This document shows, one piece after another, positions 57,112 to 64,000 of a DNA stretch of 64,000 nt. The position numbers and the translations under genes were made by a program. Every line of letters starts with the position of its first letter. Position 1 is the first letter of the stretch. Location of the stretch: the NCBI GenBank assembly GCA_019116885.1, contig DXAU01000017.1:1-64000 (forward strand), written 5' to 3'. The DNA comes from Candidatus Mediterraneibacter pullistercoris. GTDB lineage: Bacteria > Bacillota > Clostridia > Lachnospirales > Lachnospiraceae. Below the pieces are notes generated by a model. It saw only the letters and a list, made by a program, of their open reading frames with translations. It did not search any database and was not told the origin of the DNA.

Positions 57112-58296
57112 TTACTCAGTCAGCACACGTTTCAGTTTTCCGATCATCTCGTCGATATGCTTCTCCTCCACGATCAGAGGAGGAACAAAGCGGATCACGT
57201 TTCCTTCTGCCTGTATCACAAGAAGCCCTTCCTGGACACATCTTCTGTTTACTTCCGCCACAGGCTTTGTGATCTTGAGCCCCTGCATCAGTCCTTTTCC
57301 TCTGCGCTCTGCCACGCAGCCGAGTCTGTCAACGAGCTCGTCGAGTTTTCTCGTCAGATACGGGGACACCTGATTGACATGTCCGACAATATCCTCTCTC
57401 TCGAAAATCTCGATCACTTTCTTCACTGCCGTACATGCGAGGGGATTGCCGCCGTATGTGGCCCCGTGATCGCCGGGCTTGAGAGAATTCCCGGCCACCT
57501 CTTCTGTCATTGCAAATGCTCCGACCGGAATTCCGTTTCCGATCGCTTTTGCCATCGTAAGGATATCCGGCTTCACCCCGAACCCCTGCCATGCGAACAT
57601 CGTGCCTGTCCTTCCCATACCGCACTGCACTTCGTCACAGATCATGAGGATGCCATTCTCATCGCAGATCTTACGGATGCCTTCCATAAATTCCTGTGTC
57701 GCCAGGTTGATGCCGCCCTCGCCCTGGAGAGGTTCCAGTATGATCGCGCATGTCTTGTCATTCACCAGATTTTTCACACTGTCAAGATCATTAAACTTTG
57801 CGAATCTAACACCCGGGACAAGCGGCTCAAACGGCTCTCTGTAGGAATCATGCCCGGTTACTGACACTGCGCCGAATGTTCTTCCGTGGAAAGAATGTTC
57901 CATGGCAATGAACTCATATCTTCCCGTACCTTTTGTGTATGCATAACGTCTGGCAGATTTCAGCGCTCCTTCTACAGCCTCGCCTCCGCTGTTCGTAAAG
58001 AACACGCGGTCCATGCCGCAGATGCGGTTCAGCTCTCTTGCCGCTTTGCCGCAGTTTTCGTGATAGTAGAGATTCGAGGTGTGATACAGTTTATCGATCT
58101 GATCTTTGAGGGCCTCGTTTAACTCCTTGTTGTCATAGCCAAGTCCTGTCACTGCGAATCCTGCGGCAAAGTCAAGATATTCCCTGCCGTCTGTATCATA
58201 CAAATACATCCCCTCGCCGTGATCCAGCACGACCGGAAAACGGTTGTAGACATGGATCAGATTCTCTTCTGCTGCCTGTATCTTATTATTCACCAT
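57112..58296 (-). CDS. argD: acetylornithine aminotransferase
   Basis: PLP enzyme of arginine synthesis that converts N-acetylglutamate semialdehyde to N-acetylornithine. 394 residues from ATG 58296. The class III aminotransferase pattern includes [18 protein letters not shown], a cofactor Asp in MICDEVQCG, and the PLP lysine in [10 protein letters not shown]. The start overlaps the argB stop by 11 bases, indicating coupling. Last biosynthetic gene of the operon. Confidence 0.96.
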   Translation of the reverse strand: MVNNKIQAAEENLIHVYNRFPVVLDHGEGMYLYDTDGREYLDFAAGFAVTGLGYDNKELNEALKDQIDKLYHTSNLYYHENCGKAARELNRICGMDRVFFTNSGGEAVEGALKSARRYAYTKGTGRYEFIAMEHSFHGRTFGAVSVTGHDSYREPFEPLVPGVRFAKFNDLDSVKNLVNDKTCAIILEPLQGEGGINLATQEFMEGIRKICDENGILMICDEVQCGMGRTGTMFAWQGFGVKPDILTMAKAIGNGIPVGAFAMTEEVAGNSLKPGDHGATYGGNPLACTAVKKVIEIFEREDIVGHVNQVSPYLTRKLDELVDRLGCVAERRGKGLMQGLKITKPVAEVNRRCVQEGLLVIQAEGNVIRFVPPLIVEEKHIDEMIGKLKRVLTE

Positions 58297-59185
58297 GATA
58301 ATACCTGCTTTCTTCACTGTTTAATATCGCTGTACCGATTCCTTTGTTTGTAAATATCTCCAGAAGCAGGCAGTGCGGGATACGTCCGTCCAGGATATGT
58401 ACTCTTGAAACGCCTGCCTTGATGGCGTCGATACAGTTCTGGAGTTTGGGCAGCATCCCGCCGCCGATGTATCCGCTGTCCATCAGCTTCTGAGCCTCGT
58501 CCACCCGCAGCTCGGAAATAAGAGTCGATGAATCTGACGGATCTTTATATACTCCCTCAATATCTGTCAGAAATGCGAGCTTCTCCGCCTTAACTGCCCG
58601 GGCGATGGCGCATGCCGCATCGTCCGCATTGATATTGTATGTATTGAAATCATCGTCAAGTCCGACCGGGCATACAATCGGGAGGAAATCTTTCTCCAGC
58701 AGGTCGTAGAGAATCTGGCCGTTTACTTCTTTGATGTCGCCCACATATCCGATGTCCTGGCCGTCGGAATATTTCTTCTCTACTTTCAGGAGAGCGCCGT
58801 CCTTGCCGCTGATGCCGATGGCGCGCACGCCGAGACTCTCCACAAGCTGTACAAGACTCTTGTTCACGCGGCCCAGGACCATCTCTGCCACTTCCATTGT
58901 GTCCTCGTCGGTGACCCGCAGACCATTGATGAATTTCGGCTCCATGCCGACTTTACCGACCCATTTGCTGATCTCTTTGCCGCCTCCGTGAACGATGATC
59001 GGTTTAAACCCGACAAGTTTTAAAAGCGTGACATCCTCGATCACACGTTTCTTTAATTCTTCGTCCACCATGGCGCTGCCGCCGTACTTGACCACGATGA
59101 TCTTCCGGTTGAACCGCTGGATGTATGGCAGGGCCTCGATAAGCACCTGCGCTTTGTCAAGATATTGCTGCATGTTACTGTTCAT
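58286..59185 (-). CDS. argB: acetylglutamate kinase
   Basis: Phosphorylates N-acetylglutamate, the usual arginine feedback point. 299 residues: the glycine-rich [11 protein letters not shown] near residue 31, VHGGGKEIS near residue 65, and the nucleotide-site [11 protein letters not shown]. The N-terminal helix [22 protein letters not shown] is of the arginine-sensitive hexameric type. GGAGGG lies before the ATG. A REP-like hairpin lies just upstream of that ribosome binding site. Confidence 0.97.
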   Translation of the reverse strand: MNSNMQQYLDKAQVLIEALPYIQRFNRKIIVVKYGGSAMVDEELKKRVIEDVTLLKLVGFKPIIVHGGGKEISKWVGKVGMEPKFINGLRVTDEDTMEVAEMVLGRVNKSLVQLVESLGVRAIGISGKDGALLKVEKKYSDGQDIGYVGDIKEVNGQILYDLLEKDFLPIVCPVGLDDDFNTYNINADDAACAIARAVKAEKLAFLTDIEGVYKDPSDSSTLISELRVDEAQKLMDSGYIGGGMLPKLQNCIDAIKAGVSRVHILDGRIPHCLLLEIFTNKGIGTAILNSEESRYYHGE

Positions 59186-59198
59186 GATACCCTCCTTC

Positions 59199-59260
59199 GG
59201 GGACGTAGTAAAACCCGATTTGACTACGTCCCCAACTGGAGTTTAAGGTGTCCCAAATCG
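59199..59260 (-). repeat. REP-like hairpin repeat, copy 1 (argJ-argB gap)
   Basis: 59199-59233 is an imperfect palindrome GGGGACGTAGTAAAA...TTTGACTACGTCCCC. Next to it is GGTGTCCCAAA (complement TTTGGGACACC), a block shared with copy 2 at 61038-61118 but in opposite orientation. Confidence 0.8.
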
Positions 59261-59320
59261 ATTTTAGCCCTGTCCCTTTATGCATTTTTTCTTTCATCCC
59301 AGTTTTTCAGAGTGCAGATT

Positions 59321-60544
59321 TCAACTCCGGTAGTCTGCATTGATATTGATATATTCGTGCGTCAGGTCGCATCCCCACGCTGCTGCCTCGGCGTCGCCCT
59401 CTTTGATGTCCGCAATCGCCGTCACTTTTGGCTGTGAAAGGATTTCTGTCGCTTTCTCTTCACTGTAATCCAGTGCAACGCCGTTTTCAATGATCTTGAG
59501 TTTTCCTGCCTCGCTTTCAAAATAGAGATCCACTTTCTCCGGTTCAAACGAAGCTCCTGAGTACCCCATCGCGCACAGAATCCTGCCCCAGTTGGCGTCG
59601 TGTCCTGCAATAGCCGCCTTTGTCAGACTGGAACAGACGATAGATTTTGCAAGCGTTTTTGCCTGCTCTTTCGTATCTGCGCCAATGATCTTTGCCTCAA
59701 ACAAGGCCGTCGCGCCCTCGCCATCCCCGGCCATCTCTTTTGCCAGGGTCTCATTCACATAATGCAGGGCATGCTTAAATGCTTCATATTCCCGGGTTCC
59801 ATATCTGATCTTCTTATTCCCAGCCGCGCCATTTGCCAGGAGAAGAACCGTGTCGTTCGTGGATGTGTCTCCGTCCACAGAGATCATATTATACGTATCT
59901 TCAACATCCGCACTCAGGGCAGCCTGCAGTGCTTTTCTGGAAATCTTTGCATCTGTTGTAATAAATGCGAGCATCGTGCACATATTCGGATGAATCATGC
60001 CCGAGCCTTTTGCCATACCGCCGATGGTCACTGTCACATCCCCAATCTCTACTGTGACTGCGGCTTCTTTCTTCTTTGTATCTGTGGTCATGATCGCTTT
60101 CGCCGCGCAGGTGCCGCTCTCAAGATTCCGTTTCTTCTCCTCTGCGAGCCTGCGGATTCCTGCTTTCACCCGATCCATGGGAAGCTGTGTTCCGATCACG
60201 CCCGTAGAGCCCACCAGAACGCTTTCTGCTGACACTCCCAGCGCCTCGGCCGCTTGTTTTGCCGTCTCCATACAGTATCTCATCCCCTCTTCCCCGGTAC
60301 ATGCGTTGGCTATGCCGGAATTCACAACAACTGCCTGGGATTTCAGCCCGTTTTCTACGATCGCTCTGTCCCATTTTACCGGAGCTGCTTTCACTACATT
60401 TGTTGTAAATGTTCCCGCTACTTTACACGGTTTTTTACTGTAAATGAGTGCCATGTCCGTGCGGTCCTGATATTTAATCCCGGCTGCCGCCGCTGCCGCC
60501 TCAAATCCTTTTGCCGCTGTCACTCCGCCTTCGATCTTCTGCAT
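59321..60544 (-). CDS. argJ: bifunctional glutamate N-acetyltransferase / ornithine acetyltransferase
   Basis: 407 residues. It recycles the acetyl group from acetylornithine to glutamate. It self-cleaves before a conserved Thr; here the site reads NMCTMLAFITTD, with Cys before the Thr where Ala is more usual. GSTGVIGTQLPMD and GDTSTNDTVLLLANG are family motifs. It is cotranscribed with argC and argB. If bifunctional, it can also make acetylglutamate from acetyl-CoA. Confidence 0.96.
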   Translation of the reverse strand: MQKIEGGVTAAKGFEAAAAAAGIKYQDRTDMALIYSKKPCKVAGTFTTNVVKAAPVKWDRAIVENGLKSQAVVVNSGIANACTGEEGMRYCMETAKQAAEALGVSAESVLVGSTGVIGTQLPMDRVKAGIRRLAEEKKRNLESGTCAAKAIMTTDTKKKEAAVTVEIGDVTVTIGGMAKGSGMIHPNMCTMLAFITTDAKISRKALQAALSADVEDTYNMISVDGDTSTNDTVLLLANGAAGNKKIRYGTREYEAFKHALHYVNETLAKEMAGDGEGATALFEAKIIGADTKEQAKTLAKSIVCSSLTKAAIAGHDANWGRILCAMGYSGASFEPEKVDLYFESEAGKLKIIENGVALDYSEEKATEILSQPKVTAIADIKEGDAEAAAWGCDLTHEYININADYRS

Positions 60545-60562
60545 TGATTCTCCCTCTCTTTC

Positions 60563-61009
60563 TCACTGCCCGTTAAATGCTGTAATATTTTCTTCATTTA
60601 ATGTAAAGTCGTAGTAATTCAGATCCAGGCGCTCCGTCCAGCCGATCGTATTCCAGAACGCATTTCCAATATCATTTTTGGTAAATGCAATGAGCGAGAC
60701 CTTATTGATACGCTCTGCCTGAAGCGCTTTCATTGCGTGGACAACCATATCCCGCCCGATTCCGTGTCTCCGGTAGGCCTCGTCTACACAAACATGATAG
60801 AGACACCCCCGTCTCCCGTCATGGCCGCAGAGGATGCTGCCGACAATCTTTCCATCTTCCACTGCGACTACACTCGTCGTTGGATTTCTTATCAGAAAAC
60901 GTTCAATTCCCTCTCTGGAATCATCAATGCTTCGTATCCCAAAACCTTTAATCTGTTTCCAGAGAGTATATACTTCCTCGTAGTCATCTATCGTCATAAC
61001 TCTTATCAT
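60563..61009 (-). CDS. GNAT acetyltransferase in the arginine operon (YpeA-like)
   Basis: 148 residues with the GNAT fold. The acetyl-CoA loop reads YRRHGIGRDMV near residue 80, preceded by LYHVCVDEAY and followed by AFWNTIGWTERLDLNYYDF. The layout resembles E. coli YpeA. It sits between argC and argJ, so a role in making N-acetylglutamate is possible (short N-acetylglutamate synthases exist), but this is inference from position. ATG 61009 has AGGA nearby; an ATG at 61030 has no ribosome binding site. Confidence 0.85.
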   Translation of the reverse strand: MIRVMTIDDYEEVYTLWKQIKGFGIRSIDDSREGIERFLIRNPTTSVVAVEDGKIVGSILCGHDGRRGCLYHVCVDEAYRRHGIGRDMVVHAMKALQAERINKVSLIAFTKNDIGNAFWNTIGWTERLDLNYYDFTLNEENITAFNGQ

Positions 61010-61037
61010 TGTCCTGTATACTCCAATCATTTTTCAA

Positions 61038-61118
61038 AAAGGGACACCCCTGCCGACACTTTGGGACACCCTGAACTTTGATTGGGGACGTAGTAAAATC
61101 TGATTTTACTACGTCCCC
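61038..61118 (+). repeat. REP-like hairpin repeat, copy 2 (argC-GNAT gap)
   Basis: 61084-61118 is a perfect 17-1-17 palindrome with arms GGGGACGTAGTAAAATC and GATTTTACTACGTCCCC. It is preceded by GGGACACC blocks (TTTGGGACACC at 61061-61070), as in copy 1 at 59199-59260 but inverted. Confidence 0.85.
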
Positions 61119-61125
61119 GAAAGCG

Positions 61126-62166
61126 TTAAGGAAACATTGGTACCAGTTCAAGCCCTTCACTTTCTTCCAGCCCGAACATCAGATTCATATTCTGGACCGC
61201 CTGTCCTGCCGCGCCTTTCACCAGGTTATCGATCGCACCCATCATGATAATGCGGCCTGTCCGCGAATCGATCTTGAATCCGATATCCACGTAATTGCTG
61301 CCCTCCACCCATTTTGTCTCCGGGCACACATCTTTGTCGAGCACACGCACGAATTTTTCATTCTCATAGTATTTGTCGTAAACCGCCTTTACATCTTCCC
61401 ATCCGACATCTTTTGTCAGTTTCGCATATTCTGTTGCCAGGATGCCTCTGTTCATTGGGACAAGATGCGGAGTAAAGTTGAGCGTCACTTTCCCGCCTGC
61501 CGCATACCCAAGCTGTTCCTCAATCTCCGGTGTATGCCGATGCGTCGCCACTCCGTACGCCTTGATGTTCTCATTCACTTCGCAGAAAAGATTTTGCACT
61601 TTCGCCCCTCTTCCCGCCCCGGACGTACCGGATTTTGCATCGATGATGAGAGTGTTCATGTCAATCAGCCCCTCTTTTGCGAGCGGATATGCTGTCAGGA
61701 TGGAGCATGTCGTATAACATCCCGGATTCGCTACCAGCCTTGCTCCCCTGACTTTCTCACGGTTGATTTCGCACAGTCCGTACACCGCCTCGTTGATAAA
61801 CTGCGGAGCTTTGTGCCCGATCTTGTACCATTCTTCATACACCTTCACATCTTTCAGACGAAAGTCTGCACTCAGATCAATGATCTTCGTCTTTGAGAGA
61901 ATCTCCTCGCCAATGAGTGATGCACAGAAGCCCTGGGGCGTTGCTGTAAAGATGACATCCACCTGGGAGGCAAGTTCTTCCATATTGTCGTCCATGCAGA
62001 CTGCATCCACGATCTGGAACATGTTCCTGTACACATCCGCATATTTCTGATCGATATAGCTCCGTGAGCCATACCATTTGATCTCTGCATCTTTATGCCC
62101 TGATAATATTCTTACAAGTTCCCCGCCTGCATAGCCGGTAGCTCCGATAATTCCCACTCTGATCAT
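61126..62166 (-). CDS. argC: N-acetyl-gamma-glutamyl-phosphate reductase
   Basis: NADPH-dependent third step of arginine synthesis. 346 residues from ATG 62166, nine bases after AAAGGA. The Rossmann motif GIIGATGYAGGELVR is at residues 5-19 and the catalytic Cys is in ANPGCYTT near residue 145. A conserved catalytic His lies in YGVATHRHTPEIE. First gene of the operon argC-GNAT-argJ-argB-argD. ArgR-like boxes lie upstream. Confidence 0.97.
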   Translation of the reverse strand: MIRVGIIGATGYAGGELVRILSGHKDAEIKWYGSRSYIDQKYADVYRNMFQIVDAVCMDDNMEELASQVDVIFTATPQGFCASLIGEEILSKTKIIDLSADFRLKDVKVYEEWYKIGHKAPQFINEAVYGLCEINREKVRGARLVANPGCYTTCSILTAYPLAKEGLIDMNTLIIDAKSGTSGAGRGAKVQNLFCEVNENIKAYGVATHRHTPEIEEQLGYAAGGKVTLNFTPHLVPMNRGILATEYAKLTKDVGWEDVKAVYDKYYENEKFVRVLDKDVCPETKWVEGSNYVDIGFKIDSRTGRIIMMGAIDNLVKGAAGQAVQNMNLMFGLEESEGLELVPMFP

Positions 62167-62245
62167 TTCATCAATTCCTTTCACGTATCTTTCCTGTCAT
62201 TCTATACCCGTCTGCCATATGAATCCCTGTGTATTACAGTTCCCT

Positions 62246-62274
62246 ATAATAAACCTCATCTGATGGGAAGTAAA
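62246..62274 (-). promoter_or_regulatory. argC promoter candidate P1
   Basis: TTTACT (62274-62269), 17-base spacer, TATTAT (62251-62246), downstream of the ArgR-like boxes. Confidence 0.5.
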
Positions 62275-62304
62275 GTATTTCATGAAAATATTTGCTACTA
62301 TACT

Positions 62305-62339
62305 TGCATAATAATACATCTTTTTTGCATATTATGCAA
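62305..62339 (-). promoter_or_regulatory. argC promoter candidate P2 with paired ArgR-like boxes
   Basis: Box 1 TGCATAATAATACA (62305-62318) fits TGnAT-wwww-ATnCA, the core of the ARG box. Box 2 TGCATATTATGCA (62326-62338) is similar. Their centres are about 21 bp apart, as in paired ARG boxes. A promoter TTGCAT (62339-62334), 17 bases, TATTAT (62316-62311) lies under both boxes. Confidence 0.65.
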
Positions 62340-62340
62340 G

Positions 62341-62523
62341 TATTATTTCTATATATCTGATTCTGACCACGGGTTTTTACAGATCAAAAGAAAAGATATT
62401 ATGACAGCAGTCAGGCGGAGCGCCAGAATTTTAAATATCTTCTGATACTCCGCCTGTAAATACAATCATATTTCATTATGTGAAAAACCGAACCTGCATG
62501 CTATGATATCGGACATGGATTTA
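62341..62523. other. gap between the ArgR boxes and proA
   Basis: No gene seen. A large inverted repeat, CAGGCGGAG (62412-62420 region) with CTCCGCCTG (62448-62456 region), has a long A/T-rich loop and follows the proA stop. It may weakly terminate proA but lacks a T run. Confidence 0.4.
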
Positions 62524-63774
62524 TCATTTCCTGATCTGTCCGTTCCCAAAGATAACATACTTTGTCGTTGTCAGCGCCTTAAGCCCCATCGGACCTCTCG
62601 CATGGAGTTTTTGAGTACTGATCCCGATCTCCGCGCCAAAGCCAAATTCAAATCCATCCGTGAATCTTGTGGACGCATTCACATACACTGCCGCTGCATC
62701 GATCTCATCCTGAAACTTAAGCGCATTGTCATAGTCCTTTGTGATAATGGACTCTGAATGTCCGGTATTATATTTGTTAATGTGCGCAATTGCCTCATCG
62801 ATGGAATCCACAATCTTCACAGATATGACGGCATCCAGGTACTCGGTTCCCCAGTCTTCATCCGACGCCGGATATATCTCTCCGCAGACTGCTCTGGCCC
62901 TCTCGTCTCCCCGGATCTCCACATCATGATTCTTTAGCCTCTGCACAATCTGAGGAAGAGCTGCATCAGCAATCCCACTGTGGACTACCAGTGATTCACA
63001 GGCATTGCACACGCCCATACGCTGCGTCTTTGCGTTTTCCACAATATCAGCCGCCATCCTGACGTCTGCGCTCTCGTCCACATACACATGACAATTTCCG
63101 GTTCCTGTCTCGATCACCGGTACGGTACTGTTCTCTACCACATTCGCAATGAGTCCTGCTCCCCCTCTTGGAATCAGAACATCAATACCGCCATGCATTT
63201 TCATCATATCCGCAACAGTCTCCCGGCTCGTATCTTCCACAAGGATAATCAGATCCTGGCAGAGTCTCTCTTTGCGGAGTCCTGCCTTAATCGTGCGGAC
63301 AATCGCCTGATTGGAATGGATTGCATCGCTTCCGCCGCGCAGTATGACCGAATTTCCTGTTTTAAAACACAGCCCGAACGCGTCTGCCGTCACATTCGGA
63401 CGGGATTCATAGATGATCCCCACCACGCCGAGCGGAACTCTCTTCTGTCCGATCCGAAGACCATTAGGCCTTGTCTTCATAGATAAAATCTCGCCGACCG
63501 GATCTTCCAGGGCAGCGATCTGCCGCAGTCCTTCCGCCATATCAGCGATACGTTTCTTTGAGAGAGCCAGTCTGTCAATAAGCGACTGCTTGATCCCTTT
63601 CTCTTTGGCAGCCTCGATATCCTTTACGTTCTCTTCAAGTATCATATCCTGCTGTGAGATCAATTCCTCCGCTACGGACAGAAGCCCTCTGTTTTTCTCA
63701 GAAGTCCCAAGCCTTGCAGCCTCTGTCGCAGCGTTTTTCGCACGTCTTGTGAGCATTTCCATGTATGTTTCCAT
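62524..63774 (-). CDS. proA: gamma-glutamyl phosphate reductase
   Basis: Second step of proline synthesis. 416 residues of the aldehyde dehydrogenase superfamily. The catalytic Cys lies in [13 protein letters not shown] near residue 258; the cofactor region is [20 protein letters not shown] and the C-terminal [19 protein letters not shown] is intact. AGGAGAG precedes the ATG. proB is not directly upstream inside the window: a hairpin terminator and a promoter-like region come first. Confidence 0.97.
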   Translation of the reverse strand: METYMEMLTRRAKNAATEAARLGTSEKNRGLLSVAEELISQQDMILEENVKDIEAAKEKGIKQSLIDRLALSKKRIADMAEGLRQIAALEDPVGEILSMKTRPNGLRIGQKRVPLGVVGIIYESRPNVTADAFGLCFKTGNSVILRGGSDAIHSNQAIVRTIKAGLRKERLCQDLIILVEDTSRETVADMMKMHGGIDVLIPRGGAGLIANVVENSTVPVIETGTGNCHVYVDESADVRMAADIVENAKTQRMGVCNACESLVVHSGIADAALPQIVQRLKNHDVEIRGDERARAVCGEIYPASDEDWGTEYLDAVISVKIVDSIDEAIAHINKYNTGHSESIITKDYDNALKFQDEIDAAAVYVNASTRFTDGFEFGFGAEIGISTQKLHARGPMGLKALTTTKYVIFGNGQIRK

Positions 63775-63842
63775 TGTGCTCTCCTTTCATATCGTTCACA
63801 CTGTGGACTTTTTCTGCACATGTCCTGCATCTGCTGCTCCCT

Positions 63843-63890
63843 ATTGTACCATCAAATAAATCTTTGCGCCACAATTTCCACTGAGTGGAA
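63843..63890 (-). promoter_or_regulatory. proA promoter region with palindrome
   Basis: A -10 TACAAT lies at 63848-63843, with only a weak -35 TGGCGC (63871-63866). A perfect palindrome TTCCACTGAGTGGAA (63876-63890) adjoins the -35, suggesting a regulator site. Confidence 0.45.
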
Positions 63891-63940
63891 TCTTAAATTT
63901 TTCATAAGATTTCCGCACAAATTTAAAACGCATAAATATG

Positions 63941-63993
63941 AAAACAGACACTGTCCGGTCATTATGCGCTTTTTGCTTTTCGGACAGCATCTG
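63941..63993 (-). terminator. hairpin ending an upstream minus-strand transcript
   Basis: Minus strand CAGATGCTGTCCG (63993-63981) pairs with CGGACAGTGTCTG (63957-63945, two mismatches), followed by TTTT. The gene it ends would lie past the window edge. Confidence 0.5.
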
Positions 63994-64000
63994 CCTTTTT

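Overview
The window looks like chromosome from a gut-type Lachnospiraceae (Clostridia, Bacillota), in the general neighbourhood of Dorea, Faecalicatena or Clostridium scindens. The evidence is moderate GC content, a class III (anaerobic, glycyl-radical) ribonucleotide reductase, T-box and glycine-riboswitch control, strong AGGAGG ribosome binding sites, a CIRCE/HrcA heat-shock operon, and the gene order comEA-comEC-holA-lepA-hemW-hrcA-grpE-dnaK-dnaJ. The species cannot be fixed from sequence inspection. Most genes lie on the minus strand.

Layout. 1-570: a decayed IS30-type transposase and the leuS terminator. 576-3470: leuS with its T-box leader. 3474-6400: nrdDG, with two NrdR boxes set 31 bp apart. 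6490-8200: an alanine/glycine symporter under a glycine riboswitch. 8238-9900: a sodium:solute symporter whose promoter holds a palindrome. 9916-12900: methylglyoxal synthase and a two-gene ABC exporter with an operator-like palindrome on its promoter. 12913-17660: a mixed galM-topB-hexapeptide protein-dehydrogenase run. 17665-21006: an aldo/keto reductase and a zinc alcohol dehydrogenase, divergent from an AraC-type regulator. 21031-24062: polyphosphate kinase and a patatin-like protein. 24243-25877: an ABC-F protein.

25976-27200 is the clearest accessory patch. It has tRNA-Ser(CGA), a Phd/YefM antitoxin gene cut off at the tRNA, and an orphan protein made only of a Spo0A-type DNA-binding domain, whose upstream region carries two Spo0A-box-like repeats in the spacing used by Spo0A dimers. 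27210-30411 holds a hypothetical protein, a histidine phosphatase, an esterase and an Mrp-type Fe-S carrier. 30565-33361 holds a MATE exporter behind a PurF-like protein that has lost the catalytic N-terminal cysteine but keeps the PRPP site and four Fe-S cysteines. 33503-38712 is a LnrLMN-like ABC exporter divergent from a DesK/NarL-type two-component system. Glycogen debranching enzyme follows (38729-40849).

40930-56526 is a long minus-strand block: comEA, an OmpR-family two-component system, a GerMN lipoprotein, comEC, holA, lepA, hemW, then the CIRCE-controlled hrcA-grpE-dnaK, with dnaJ behind a strong terminator. 56603-62340 is a small transporter and the arginine operon argC-(GNAT)-argJ-argB-argD. 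The arginine operon has paired ArgR-like boxes over a promoter and two REP-like hairpins in opposite orientation. 62524-63774 is proA.

I found no CRISPR array, prophage or intact mobile element. The most unusual points are the orphan Spo0A-domain gene with its putative autoregulatory boxes, the nucleophile-less PurF paralogue paired with a MATE exporter, and the acetyltransferase and REP-like repeats inside the arginine operon.
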